Assembly (NCBI RefSeq): GCF_902859945.1
Contig: NZ_CADIKL010000044.1
Span: forward strand, 1-64,000
Direction: 5' to 3'
DNA length: 64,000 nt
Source of the DNA: Paraburkholderia caffeinitolerans
GTDB lineage: Bacteria > Pseudomonadota > Gammaproteobacteria > Burkholderiales > Burkholderiaceae
Of this stretch, positions 44,378 through 53,594 are shown in pieces. The translations under genes and the position numbers were made by a program. Numbering within the stretch: position 1 is the stretch's first letter; every line of letters starts with the position of its first letter. The notes under the pieces are model-generated. The model was not told the origin of the DNA. It made no database searches and was given only the letters and a program-made list of their open reading frames with translations.

Positions 44378-45637
44378 TCAGTAATCGATTGGGTCACGCA
44401 CGATCGGGCATGTCATGCAGTGGCCGCCGCCCCGGCCGCGACCCAGCTCGCTCGCGCTGATCGTGATGACCTCGATGCCGGCCTTGCGCAACAGTGTGTT
44501 CGTGTAGGTGTTGCGGCCGTAGCCGACGACAACGCCGGGCTCGAGGCATACGACGTTATTGCCGTCGTCCCACTGTTCGCGCTCGGCAGCGAAGCTGTTG
44601 CCGCCCGTCTCCACGACGCGCAGTTTTGGAAGACCGAGCGCCTCTCCCACGACGTCGATGAACGGCTTTCCCTCGTGGCGGATGCTCAGATTCGAAGGCT
44701 GCGATTCGTCGGGCCGTACCGAGAACGCGACGATTTCATTCACGACTTCGGGGAACACCGTGACGAGATCGCGATCGCAGAAGGTGAATACCGTGTCGAG
44801 ATGCATTGCCGCGCAGGACTTCGGCAATCCGGCGACAATGATGCGTTGCGCCGCGCCCTTCGCGAACAGGCTCTGCGCAAGCGCGCCGATTGCCTGCCGC
44901 GACGTGCGCTCGCCCGTGCCGATCAGGACGACGCCGCGGCCGATCGGCATCACGTCGCCACCTTCGAGCGTCGCCGCGCCGTGATCCTCGTCCGGGTCGC
45001 CGTACCAGAACTCGAACGGGTGATCGACGAAGTCGGGATGGAACTAGTAGATCGCCGTCGCCAGCAGCGTTTCCTGCCTGCGGGCCGGCCAGTACATCGG
45101 GTTAAGGCTCACGCCTCCGTAGATCCAGCAAGTCGTATCGCGCGTGAAAAGCGTGTTCGGCAGCGGCGGCAGCACGAAGCTCGAGTAACCCAGATACTGG
45201 CGATACAGCTTGAGGACGTTGCTGTGGGCGGTGTCGGGAATGTCCTCCGCGACGACGCCACCGATCAGAAACTCAGCCTGCTTGCGCGGCTCGAGGCTTT
45301 CCATCCACGACCGAACCTCGTTGGCGAGGCCGACGCCGACCGTGTTCGGGCGCACCTTGCGGTCAAGGATCCACATCAGCGCCTCCGGATTCTGCACCGT
45401 CTCCGTGAGGAGGTTATGCAACTCCAGCACCTCGACATCGCGCTCGCGCATCTTGGTGACGAAGTCGAAATGATCGCGCTTGGCCTGGTTCAGCCAGATG
45501 ACGTCATCGAATAGCAGTTCGTCGCAGTTGCTCGGGGTTAGGCGTTGGTGTGCGAGACGGGGAGAGCACACCATCACCTTGCGCAGCTTGCCCGCTTCGG
45601 AATGAACGCCATATCGGGGTGTTTCCGTGCCCATCAT
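44378..45637 (-). pseudogene. arcA: Arginine deiminase (EC 3.5.3.6) with in-frame stop
   Basis: ADI hydrolyses arginine to citrulline and ammonia. With the start at 45637 (AGGAGAGAC upstream) the reading frame is the full family length (419 codons) but an amber TAG at 45044-45046 replaces the usual Lys/Gln in ATAIY*FHPDF. Both halves otherwise match ADI: GKLRKVMVCSPRLAHQRLTP, NTLFTRDTTCWIYGGVSL, MHLDTVFTFCDRD, and the catalytic Cys in GRGGGHCMTCPIVRDPIDY. A single base change would restore the gene. It is co-linear with arcD (13 bp) and arcB. Confidence 0.9.
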
Positions 45638-45650
45638 GTCTCTCCTGAAA

Positions 45651-47132
45651 CTAAAGCGTGAGGTATCCCTGGTACAGCCCGAATGCGGCAGCGCCTGCGC
45701 CGACCAGCACCACCGCGAAAATAAGTTTTTCGATCTGTGTGAAGACCGGTTGTCCGGCTTCGCGCTTCGCCTTAGCGAACAGCACGACGCCTGGCGCATA
45801 AAGCAGTGCCGACAGCAGGACATACTTGAGCCCGCCTGCATAGAGCAGCCAGAGCGCGTAGAGCACCGAGATCGCCGAGATCATGAGGTCCTTGGTGCGC
45901 TCCTTCGGTTCGCGCTCATAGGTCTCCCGGCGCCAGACGAGGAGCAGTGCGTAGGCAGCCGACCAGAAGTACGGCAGCAGGATCATGGACGTTGCCAGGT
46001 AAATCAGAGACAGGTACGTCCCCTTCGAGAACAGCGTGATCAGCAGAAAGATCTGGGTCAGGCCGTTGGTCAGCCGGAGCGCGTTCGCCGGCACACGCTT
46101 CGCGTTCTCCTTGCGCACGAACCAGGGCATCGTGCTGTCGCGCGCCGCAGAGAAGATAATTTCGGCGCACAGCAGGACCCACGACAGCAATGCGCCTGCC
46201 AGCGAGATCACGAGCCCCACGCTGATCAATATTGCGCCCCAGTGGCCAACGACATGCTCGAGCACGCCGGCCATCGATGGGTTTTGCAAGGAGGCGAGCT
46301 GCGGCTGGGTCATGATGCCGAGCGACAGGATGTTCACCAGCACGAGCACGAGCAGCACGCCCACGAAACCGATGACGGTTGCCTTGCCGACATTGGTGCG
46401 CCTTTCCGCGCGCGCGGAGAAGATACTTGCACCTTCGACCCCGATGAATACCCAGACGGTCACGAGCATCATGTTGCGGACCTGATTCGTTATGCTGCCG
46501 AGCTTCGGATTGCCGAATCCGAAGAAGTCATTCGCGAAGACGCGCGACTTGAAAGCGAAGGCGCAGATCAGAATGAACAGGACGATCGGGACAATCTTCG
46601 CAATCGTGGTGATCAGATTGACGAAGGCCGCTTCCTTGATGCCTCGCAGTACGAGGAAATGCACGCCCCATAGCAGCGCGGACGCGCACACGATGGCGAT
46701 TGGCGTGTTGCCTTCGCCGAAGACCGGGAAGAAATAGCCAAATGTGCTGAAGAGGAGAACGAAGTAGCCGACGTTTCCGAGCCACGCGCTGATCCAGTAC
46801 CCCCACGCGGAGGAAAAGCCCATGTAATCGCCGAAGCCTTCTTTCGCGTAGATGTAGACGCCGCCGTCGAGCTCGGGCTTGCGGTTGGCGAGCGTCTGGA
46901 AGACAAACGCAAGGGTCAGCATGCCGACCGCCGTGATGGCCCAGCCGATCAGCACGGCGCCGGCGTCTGCGCTGACCGCCATGTTTTGCGGCAGAGAGAA
47001 GATGCCGCCGCCGATCATTGATCCCACGACCAGCGCGGTTAGCGCACCAAGACGCAGTTTCGGGGCGGGCGCGGCAGCGGCGGCTGGCTTGGCCGCCGGG
47101 CCGGAGCCGGTTGCGGATACGGAATCAGACAT
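45651..47132 (-). CDS. arcD: Arginine/ornithine antiporter
   Basis: 493-aa APC-superfamily (basic amino acid/polyamine antiporter, APA) membrane protein with about twelve to thirteen segments. The first is LGALTALVVGSMIGGGIFSL, with the conserved GSMIGGGIF substrate motif. GVYIYAKEGFGDYMGFSSAW and WVFIGVEGASIFSARAERRT (helices 3 and 6) are typical of ArcD/LysP-type exchangers. It exports ornithine for arginine as the first gene of arcDABC. An IS5 element sits 173 bp upstream and may have split off distal promoter sequences. Confidence 0.92.
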   Translation of the reverse strand: MSDSVSATGSGPAAKPAAAAAPAPKLRLGALTALVVGSMIGGGIFSLPQNMAVSADAGAVLIGWAITAVGMLTLAFVFQTLANRKPELDGGVYIYAKEGFGDYMGFSSAWGYWISAWLGNVGYFVLLFSTFGYFFPVFGEGNTPIAIVCASALLWGVHFLVLRGIKEAAFVNLITTIAKIVPIVLFILICAFAFKSRVFANDFFGFGNPKLGSITNQVRNMMLVTVWVFIGVEGASIFSARAERRTNVGKATVIGFVGVLLVLVLVNILSLGIMTQPQLASLQNPSMAGVLEHVVGHWGAILISVGLVISLAGALLSWVLLCAEIIFSAARDSTMPWFVRKENAKRVPANALRLTNGLTQIFLLITLFSKGTYLSLIYLATSMILLPYFWSAAYALLLVWRRETYEREPKERTKDLMISAISVLYALWLLYAGGLKYVLLSALLYAPGVVLFAKAKREAGQPVFTQIEKLIFAVVLVGAGAAAFGLYQGYLTL

Positions 47133-47305
47133 GAAAGGTCTCCTTTAATCCGATAACGGAGCCCCTTTGGTTCGCAGTTCGATAACCGGGGGCATCACAC
47201 ATCGAGCGGCCTCAACAATCGACCGTCTCGTCGGGGGTGCTTAAACTTTCCAAAGAACGTTTTCTATGTTTAATCGATATTTGCAATATTTAATTTGATT
47301 GCTAA

Positions 47306-48486
47306 GGAAGGTCTGCACAACTCGTTTTCAGAGCGCCGACTTTTTGCCACTTGACCGAATTCGCCATGAGAATCTGCTGACAGGTTGGTCGTCCGGCTTT
47401 TGACCCGCGACGCCCCCCTGTTTGCTGGGACTTATGGCCTCAATCTGCGAGCATTTCAAGCTTTCCGCAAAGCCTTGCGTGCCATCCACAGGTTGCCCAG
47501 CGCAAATAGTGTCGTGATCTGGGCGGTGTTTTTCATCAAACCCCGGTACCGAGTTTTCGTGTAGCCAAACTGCTGTTTGAGGACTCGGAACGGATGTTCG
47601 ACCTTGGCGCGGATACCGGCCTTCAGGCGTTCAATCTGATCGAAGATCGCGTCCAGACGATCGTTCAGGTCCAGTTGTCTACGCCTGCCTGGCCGCATCG
47701 CGACATGCCATCGAACCGCGTTTGCCTTGCAACGCTTTTCGATGCCCTGATATCCGGCGGCAGCGTACACATCCGTTTCCTGGCCGTGCAACAAGGCTTC
47801 GGCCGCATTGATGTCGTGAACGTTGGCCGCAGTACCGATGACGGTGTGCACCAGACCCGACTCTGCGTCCACGCCGACATGCGCTTTCATCCCGAAGTAC
47901 CACTGATTTCCCTTCTTCGTCTGGTGCATTTCCGGGTCTCGCGTACCGGAGCCGTTCTTCGTCGAGCTGGGTGCAGAGATCAAGGTAGCATCGACCGCCG
48001 ACCCTGTTTTAAGCATCAAGCCTTTCTCGCTCAGGATCTCGTTGACCAGCGTGAGCATCTGCGCAGCCAGGCCGTGCGTTTCGAGCAGGTGGCGGAACCG
48101 GAGAATCGTGCTCTCGTCCGGCAAACGCGTCATCCCCTCATCCAGCCCCGCAAACTTGCGATACAGTGGTACGTCATAAAGCGCCTCTTCCATCACCGGG
48201 TCTGACAGACCAAACCACTGCTGCATAAAATGGATCTGCAGCATCGTCGCAATCGGGAACGGCGGCCGTCCAGTCTTACCCTTCGGATAGTGCGGTTCGA
48301 TCAACGCAATCAACCTCGACCATGGCACAACGCGCCTCATCTCATCGAGAAATTCCCGTTTGCGAGTACGTTTCGTTGACAGATCCAGACCAAGACCAAG
48401 TTGCGTCATCGAAGAACCTCTTAAACTTTCCTATCTCCCAGGATAGTCCACCCGTACGTCGACGCCAGGACTTTTGCAGACCTTCC
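47306..48486 (-). mobile_element. IS5-family insertion sequence, complete (1181 bp)
   Basis: Ends GGAAGGTCTGCACAACTCG (left) and, read in reverse, GGAAGGTCTGCAAAAGTCC (right), imperfect inverted repeats with the first 12 bases identical. The flanking 4-mers CTAA (47302-47305) and CTAG (48487-48490) both fit the YTAR target but are not identical, so the copy has mutated or recombined since insertion. It lies upstream of the arc operon. Confidence 0.85.
47456..48409 (-). CDS. IS5-family transposase
   Basis: 317-aa DDE transposase. The N-terminus MTQLGLGLDLSTKRTRKREF leads into DUF772-type GRPPFPIATMLQIHFMQQWF. Catalytic Asp is in TGSAVDATLISAPSSTKNG, the second Asp in the KAHVGVDAESGLVHTVIGTA region, and the Glu in VEHPFRVLKQQFGYTKTRYR. 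The frame is uninterrupted and normal length, so the element could be active. Confidence 0.95.
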   Translation of the reverse strand: MTQLGLGLDLSTKRTRKREFLDEMRRVVPWSRLIALIEPHYPKGKTGRPPFPIATMLQIHFMQQWFGLSDPVMEEALYDVPLYRKFAGLDEGMTRLPDESTILRFRHLLETHGLAAQMLTLVNEILSEKGLMLKTGSAVDATLISAPSSTKNGSGTRDPEMHQTKKGNQWYFGMKAHVGVDAESGLVHTVIGTAANVHDINAAEALLHGQETDVYAAAGYQGIEKRCKANAVRWHVAMRPGRRRQLDLNDRLDAIFDQIERLKAGIRAKVEHPFRVLKQQFGYTKTRYRGLMKNTAQITTLFALGNLWMARKALRKA

Positions 48487-49298
48487 CTAGGTGATGTCGG
48501 AGCACACAAAAGCCTCGCAAAAGGGAGGCGTTCATATAAGTCATATCAAAGGGGTGACACGTATTTTCTAACCTTGTTGATCCACGGGGGGCGCGCCGTT
48601 ATCCAGGCTGCCCGACGCAGGAGCGACAAGGAAGGATGGATACCCCGTCTATTGCAGCGTCGTAATTCCAATGTGGCCGCCGTCGCGCTGGCTAACAAGA
48701 ACGCGCGAATCGTATGGGCTCTGCTGACAAATGACCGAACATATCGGCGTGACCATGAATCTGCGTTACCAGCTATGTAGTTCCAGACAGCATCAGGTTT
48801 GTAGCAAACAGAAGGACACTTCCACCGATTGCCAGGGCAATCATGACGTGATGGCAAGATAGGTCAGACCGTGACGGGCCAAACCCGACTCTGTCAAGGA
48901 GCTCCAAGCTCGCCGACTTGATCGGGACCTCGTCAGCATATTCCATCAGGGACAGCCGGCCTGCGCTCGGCACTGAAGTCCGGATGCATGGCTGCAATCA
49001 AGACCTTTGAATCATCGCAACATGAAAGCTTGGCAAACCGGGGGCGTCCATGCATGACAGAGCCTACGAACAATGTGCAGGGGCGGGGGGCGCACAACGT
49101 GCCTGCCTTATGGGGCGCTCGCCTGTTCAGCCGATCGACCGGATCAGGCTACGTAGTCTTTCGCCTACGGCAGCGGGCAGTCGACTACATGATTTCCAGT
49201 TCGCGCTGATACCGGATGCTCGATGCACGAACCATACTGGAATTGACGCCATGCTATTGCAGCAGAGTCATCGAAAAACGGATCGTGAGGAATGTGAT
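48487..49298 (+). other. 800-bp region without a confident gene
   Basis: Between the IS5 end and the small ORF at 49299. A minus-strand frame at 48773-48997 ends in a hydrophobic stretch (HHVMIALAIGGSVLLFATN) and could be a tiny membrane peptide or relic, with no supporting ribosome site seen. Nothing else stands out. Confidence 0.4.
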
Positions 49299-49547
49299 AT
49301 GGGCACCGCCGCTTACTCTCTGCGCTCCCTCGTCGACAAGTGGCTCGCGCCGACTCAACGAAAACCTGCACACCTAGTGCAGATCGGTCGCACTCAGGTG
49401 TCACGCTCCCGATTCGTCCGCTTTGCGGGGCAAACATCCGTGGGGTTTGTCACGATCGTATTCTTCCGTCACGATGACGGTTCATGGTGCGTGTTCCCGC
49501 CGAGGGGAAAAGTACCTGCAATGCGCCAGATCCGCAGTGATCGTTGA
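49299..49547 (+). CDS. Small conserved hypothetical protein, paralogue of 18130-18366
   Basis: 82-aa basic protein of no known family. It begins MGTAAYSLRSLVDKWLAPTQ and ends its conserved part with FFRHDDGSWCVFPPRG, the same frame of residues as the 78-aa protein 31 kb to the left. The ATG at 49299 follows GTGAGGAATGTGAT. The longer frame upstream (to 49050) shows no similarity to the paralogue and is probably not translated. It may be a stress-related small protein of this genus. Function unknown. Confidence 0.55.
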   Translation: MGTAAYSLRSLVDKWLAPTQRKPAHLVQIGRTQVSRSRFVRFAGQTSVGFVTIVFFRHDDGSWCVFPPRGKVPAMRQIRSDR

Positions 49548-49689
49548 AACCAGCAGCCAAACCCATATTCCCGGAGGGGGCGTCGAATGGTCTCCAGCGA
49601 TTGCCGCCCAAACTTGTGCTCTGCCGCCGCAGAGAAGTCAAACTCTGAAGTACTAACGACAAGATATCCGAAAACAGAGAAAATTATGC

Positions 49690-50271
49690 TCAGGACTGCG
49701 CGTCGGGCATCGTTTGAACGATCAGCGCATAAAGATCACGAAGATTGCACTCGTTTTCGAGACGCTCGAACGGATCGCGATTTGCGCCGAACGCCTCATC
49801 GATTTCCACCCAGTCGGCGGCAGTCAGATAGCGCTGCGCGGCGGGCAGGATCACGGACTCTTCAAGATGCCGGTGTCGGGCGTAGAAGTCTGCATAATTC
49901 ATGACTTCCTCACGCAAGGCAGGCAGCATGTCGGCCCCTACCAGTTCATAGCGTGTGAGCGCACGTTCGAGTGCGTGAATACGCTGTCCACCTTCTTCGT
50001 GCTGACGCTCTAGTTCCTCGATGACGCTGTCGCACTCGTCGGTACGCTCGCGGAGTCGTCTAAACAGATATTGCTCTTCCTTCGGATGGTGAATCTGGTC
50101 GGGAAATTCCTGTATGTAATAGAGCATCGCGCGCATGAGCATTGCGCTGGTCGAGCCGGCACTGCATGCCGTTTCATCGACCGCGCGGCGCATGCCGTCG
50201 ACAATGCGCGTAAGGCCTCTGTGTTCGCTCAGCATCACTTGTATCGCACTACGTCGGGTGGCATGTTCCAC
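49690..50271 (-). CDS. Hemerythrin (HHE) domain protein
   Basis: 193-aa cytoplasmic di-iron four-helix bundle protein. The ligand pattern is visible as LSEHRGLTRI (first His), IHHPKEEQYLFRRL (HH..E), LERQHEEGGQRIHAL (His) and YARHRHLEESVILPA (H...E). Such proteins bind O2 or NO or sense iron. The FNR-like box at 50393 sits 122 bp upstream of its start, consistent with low-oxygen induction. A second hemerythrin domain occurs fused to the ATPase at 35066. Confidence 0.92.
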   Translation of the reverse strand: MEHATRRSAIQVMLSEHRGLTRIVDGMRRAVDETACSAGSTSAMLMRAMLYYIQEFPDQIHHPKEEQYLFRRLRERTDECDSVIEELERQHEEGGQRIHALERALTRYELVGADMLPALREEVMNYADFYARHRHLEESVILPAAQRYLTAADWVEIDEAFGANRDPFERLENECNLRDLYALIVQTMPDAQS

Positions 50272-50392
50272 GTCAGGCTCCGTGACAAGGGTGGTCGGCC
50301 AGGTAAAGGGTGGGGCGATGGGGTACGCTGGGACGGCACCTCAAGGACGGCCACAAGTTTTATTCAATATGCGCGTCGCACGACGTGGGGAT

Positions 50393-50406
50393 TTGATTTT
50401 TGTCAA
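50393..50406 (+). promoter_or_regulatory. FNR/Anr-like box
   Basis: TTGAT-TTTT-GTCAA, 9 of 10 conserved bases, 122 bp upstream of the hemerythrin gene (minus strand). Confidence 0.55.
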
Positions 50407-50634
50407 TTTCAGCGGTTGGCTCGGCTGGCTGTTTCGACGAATCCATCGATGTGACTTCGCTCGGATCGAACTCGGCCACCGATCATTGAGTCCTTTCCCG
50501 TCATGAGCTGTCACTCGGCAACTGCGTCTATCGGACGTTCAAGCGACCGCTATGCTCAGGGCCACCCCGTCGAACTGTAACGCTGCCCGTGCAATCTCCG
50601 GTTAGCTGTATCGGATCTCGATCGGGATCTGACT

Positions 50635-50648
50635 TTGATCCAAATCAA
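50635..50648 (+). promoter_or_regulatory. FNR/Anr box (perfect consensus)
   Basis: TTGAT-CCAA-ATCAA, a perfect match to the FNR/Anr consensus, ~135 bp upstream of the membrane protein gene at 50783. Confidence 0.65.
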
Positions 50649-50782
50649 TGCGTCGTCGCGCAAACAGGAACATGGTGTATTAATGGCCGACTCGTATTGG
50701 AGTCGGCGAATTGCGAATGTGCCACGTTCCCAAAAGCAGCCGTGACGTGATTCGCGACCGCGAGACGTGTGGAGGAATGACC

Positions 50783-51130
50783 ATGCAAGCCACTCATCAT
50801 TTCAATATCGAATTGCGGCATGCAACGGTGCCGACTTACGCCGTCAGCTACGTCTTTCCGATCCTCCTGTTGCTCTATGAGATTCATCGAGTGGGCAGGT
50901 GGATCTATGACTACGGAATGCAATTCTCAAATTTCAGGTCCATGGGTTATGAGTTCCTGCTCATGCTCGTGTTCGTTGGAATTCAGGCCGTTGTCGGGGT
51001 CATTTTCCTGACTGGCGCGTCCATCGGCCGACATCACGATTTCCGGCACCGCGTTTCGAATCTTCTGGCCGGTCTGAGTTGTTCGATGGCTGTGATTGCG
51101 TTTGATCTTGCGCTGCAGTACGTCTCGTAG
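50783..51130 (+). CDS. Small membrane protein of unknown function
   Basis: 115-aa protein with three hydrophobic segments: YAVSYVFPILLLLYEI (residues ~20-35), GYEFLLMLVFVGIQAVVGVI (~56-80) and LLAGLSCSMAVIAFDLAL (~95-112). GGAGG sits 7 bp before the ATG at 50783; the ATG at 50777 is too close to it. No family was recognised. The perfect FNR box upstream and hemerythrin neighbour suggest a role in low-oxygen physiology. Confidence 0.65.
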   Translation: MQATHHFNIELRHATVPTYAVSYVFPILLLLYEIHRVGRWIYDYGMQFSNFRSMGYEFLLMLVFVGIQAVVGVIFLTGASIGRHHDFRHRVSNLLAGLSCSMAVIAFDLALQYVS

Positions 51131-51180
51131 TACAGGTAGAAAATGGGGTCGGTTCTGCTCGCGCGTTAACAGTTGCCAGA

Positions 51181-51486
51181 CTAACGTTTAGATTTTGTCT
51201 TCAGCGCCTCGATTTCGTCGAGCAGATCGAGCGCGAGCGCAATGCCCGGTGCATTGATCTGAAGGTCACGAGCCAGCCGAAAAGCGGTGAGTGCGCGGCA
51301 CAGCGAAGCGCCGCTAAATCGCCATTCTTGCGGCCCGGCGCCTTTCGGCTCGAAGGCGCCCTCAGCAACCCAAAGGGTTATTTCCTCGGCCGACGCGCCA
51401 CTTATCCGGCTCATGTCGACGAGCGTGAGCTCGACGTCATCATCGACGATCTGGCCTGCCATATAGATCACCGCAGAGTTTTTCAT
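51181..51486 (-). CDS. cbpM: Chaperone modulatory protein CbpM
   Basis: 101-aa MerR-HTH-like protein that inhibits CbpA. TLVDMSRISGASAEEITLWV followed by EGAFEPKGAGPQEWRFSGAS and LCRALTAFRLARDLQINAPG is the family pattern. A coiled C-terminal helix (LDLLDEIEALKTKSK) completes it. It lies 5 bp after cbpA on the same strand, the standard cbpA-cbpM order. Confidence 0.92.
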   Translation of the reverse strand: MKNSAVIYMAGQIVDDDVELTLVDMSRISGASAEEITLWVAEGAFEPKGAGPQEWRFSGASLCRALTAFRLARDLQINAPGIALALDLLDEIEALKTKSKR

Positions 51487-51491
51487 AGTAG

Positions 51492-52427
51492 CTACCCATA
51501 AAACCGCGCACGCGGGTCAAAGTTGAACGCTTGCCGCATCGTGTTGTAGGCCGCTTTAGCCGCCTCGCTGTCGGCCGGCGGCAATACGATGTTCAAGATC
51601 ACATACAGGTCCCCGGGCGGGTTCCCAGGAATTCCCTTGCCCTTGAGCCGCAATCGCCTGCCGCCCGCCGAACCCATTGGTACAGTCATTTCGACCCTTC
51701 CATCGGGCGTCGGCACTGTTACGTGCCCGCCAAGCGCCGCTTCCCAGGGAGCCACCGGCAAGTCGAGCAAGACGTCAGATCCATCGACGCGAAAGTGCGG
51801 ATGCGCGCGAAACGCAATCTCCAGGTAGAGGTCCCCTGCTGGCCCGCCTCCAACGCCGCCCCCTCCCTGGCCTGCGAGCCGCAGGTGCTGCCCGGCCCGC
51901 ACGCCCTTCGGAATGGAAACGTTCAACGTATGTGATTGCAGCGATACATGGCCCTGTGCATCAAGGGCCGGCAATTGCAGCGAGATCGAGCGCTGTGCCC
52001 CTCGATAGGCATCTTCGATATCGATGAACACCCTGGCGTGATGGTCCTGTCCCATCGCATGCGAGGGCCACACATGCTCCGCCCGTGCACCGCCAAACAT
52101 CGCCTCGAAAAAATCGTTGAGGTCAGCATGCGCGCCGGCGTGCTCGCCCGTGCCGCTGAATTCGAAACCTTCGTCCCAGTTCGGTGGGGGCTGGAAGTCC
52201 TCTCCGTTGCGCCAGTGAGTGCCCATGCGATCGTAGGCGGCGCGCTTTTCCGGATCCTTGAGCACCTCATAGGCTTCGCCCAATTCCTTGAAACGATCCT
52301 CCGCATCGGTATGTTTGCTGACGTCTGGATGGTATTTGCGGGCGAGCTTACGATACGCGCGCTTGATGTCGTCCTGAGCCGCCGTGCGCTCCACACCCAG
52401 GATCGCGTAATAGTCTTTGTATTTCAT
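51492..52427 (-). CDS. cbpA: Curved-DNA-binding DnaJ-type co-chaperone CbpA
   Basis: 311-aa class B J-protein, partner of DnaK and a nucleoid protein in starvation. The J domain (residues 5-70) carries HPD in AYRKLARKYHPDVSKHTDAE. The middle is Gly-rich, followed by two C-terminal beta-barrel domains (SIPKGVRAGQHLRLAGQGGG and VTVPTPDGRVEMTVPMGSAG). The start at 52427 begins the conserved MKYKDYYAILGVERTA. The longer frame to 52499 is not conserved. The RBS is weak. Confidence 0.93.
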   Translation of the reverse strand: MKYKDYYAILGVERTAAQDDIKRAYRKLARKYHPDVSKHTDAEDRFKELGEAYEVLKDPEKRAAYDRMGTHWRNGEDFQPPPNWDEGFEFSGTGEHAGAHADLNDFFEAMFGGARAEHVWPSHAMGQDHHARVFIDIEDAYRGAQRSISLQLPALDAQGHVSLQSHTLNVSIPKGVRAGQHLRLAGQGGGGVGGGPAGDLYLEIAFRAHPHFRVDGSDVLLDLPVAPWEAALGGHVTVPTPDGRVEMTVPMGSAGGRRLRLKGKGIPGNPPGDLYVILNIVLPPADSEAAKAAYNTMRQAFNFDPRARFYG

Positions 52428-52598
52428 TTCGAGAACACGCCAATAGCGAGTGGAAATAGCAATGTGCCCGGGCAACACCGCTCTTTTGCCGTGAGTCAAC
52501 TCTACATGAATATGGCGCGGGGTTGACGCGCACTCCTGTCATTCCACCCATGGACTACCACTGCGCGAAGAAGCCACGGGACGGGGACTTTCAACGGC

Positions 52599-52889
52599 TC
52601 ATTTCGTGTCGGGTCGTTCGATGCCAGCCATCGTCAGCGGGAGTGAGAGTGCGCCACCGCGCGTTGCTGGCATGGGCGCTCTGGCCGCCGATTTCTGGCG
52701 TTGCCAGCCGGGTGCCAGCAAACGGTTCATTGCGTCAGTCAGCGCGGCGCGCCAGCGCCGCTTCATTTCCGATGGAGAAATAGCCGAGCGATTGGCCGGC
52801 ACACAAGGCTTGTGGAAGCCATCGGCGGACTTCGCCTGTCCATCGGGTTCAAGCGGAATGCCAGGGTCAACGTGTTCGTAACCGCTCAT
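52599..52889 (-). CDS. Small hypothetical protein
   Basis: 96-aa frame starting MSGYEHVDPGIPLEPDGQA, with a good ribosome site (CAGGAAGGCGGACC) in front of the ATG. It is Arg/Pro-rich with one helix-like stretch SPSEMKRRWRAALTDAMNRL. No family recognised. The RBS is the main argument for translation, and the alternative is chance in GC-rich DNA. Confidence 0.4.
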   Translation of the reverse strand: MSGYEHVDPGIPLEPDGQAKSADGFHKPCVPANRSAISPSEMKRRWRAALTDAMNRLLAPGWQRQKSAARAPMPATRGGALSLPLTMAGIERPDTK

Positions 52890-53009
52890 GGTCCGCCTTC
52901 CTGCACGAGATCGCGACCAACGGCCAGTCAAACAGCCATCGAACCGGCTTCGATCGCCTTCATGGTCAAGCGGCGGCTCTGATTCATTGATGTTCCACCG
53001 GCGCGCCGT

Positions 53010-53590
53010 TCATCCCGTAGACGAGCCCCCAGTAACCGGCAACGAAACGGATAGCGTAAATCCCTGCCCAGGTGCTGTCTGTATCCACAGTTCGCCACCG
53101 AGCGCCGCGGCACGCTCACGCGTGCCCAGCAGGCGCAAACGAATTGCGCGCAGGACGCTTGTCGCTCGCGCAGCCTCGGCCATTGTCTGCGACGCTCACG
53201 ATACAGTTCGGTCCGTCCCGCGCAATTTCGAGCATCACCTCGGGCGCACCCGAATGGCGGGCGATGTTGGACATCGCTTCCTGCACGACGCGGAACACCA
53301 CAGTCGCAGTTTCGGGTTGAAAGTCGATGTCATCTGCGTCGACCTGGCGGATGACGCGCACCCCATATCGCGCCGAGAACTGGCCGCTGAACCATTCAGC
53401 TGCGGGGACCAACCCGAGGTCGTCAAGCATGGCGGGACGCAGATCCGCAGCAATTCGCCTCACGGACACAACGAGCTGATCGATCAGCCGCAGCGTCACG
53501 TTCGGCCGTACCGCTGGCCTGCGTCACCTGCGCGTTTACCATCAGACCATGCCGGTTATCCGTGAGCAGGTGTCCGATGTAGCAAAGCAT
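53010..53590 (-). pseudogene. NarX-like histidine kinase, C-terminal remnant
   Basis: Pieces in three frames reconstruct the transmitter of a HisKA_3-type sensor kinase. They are GHLLTDNRHGLMVNAQVTQA with ASGTAERDA; then LRLIDQLVVSVRRIAADLRP and MLDDLGLVPAAEWFSGQFSA; then the HATPase N and G1 boxes (VVQEAMSNIARHSGAPEVML, SVADNGRGCASD); and finally LLGTRERAAALGGEL in another frame to the stop at 53010-53012. At least two frameshifts and missing sensor sequence show it is dead. It would have paired with a NarL-type regulator such as the one at 18892. Confidence 0.7.
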
Positions 53591-53594
53591 CGCA

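Larger units (their letters stand above)
50272..50782 (+). other. Intergenic region with two FNR-type boxes
   Basis: 500 bp between divergent genes. A frame on the plus strand (50135-50506) overlaps the hemerythrin and is unrecognised. The stretch is best read as two divergent promoters with the boxes at 50393 and 50635. Confidence 0.5.

Noticed and set aside
48773..48997. 74-codon minus-strand frame with a C-terminal hydrophobic stretch
   Set aside because: No ribosome site, and the N-terminal part looks random. Could be a relic but is not supportable as a gene.
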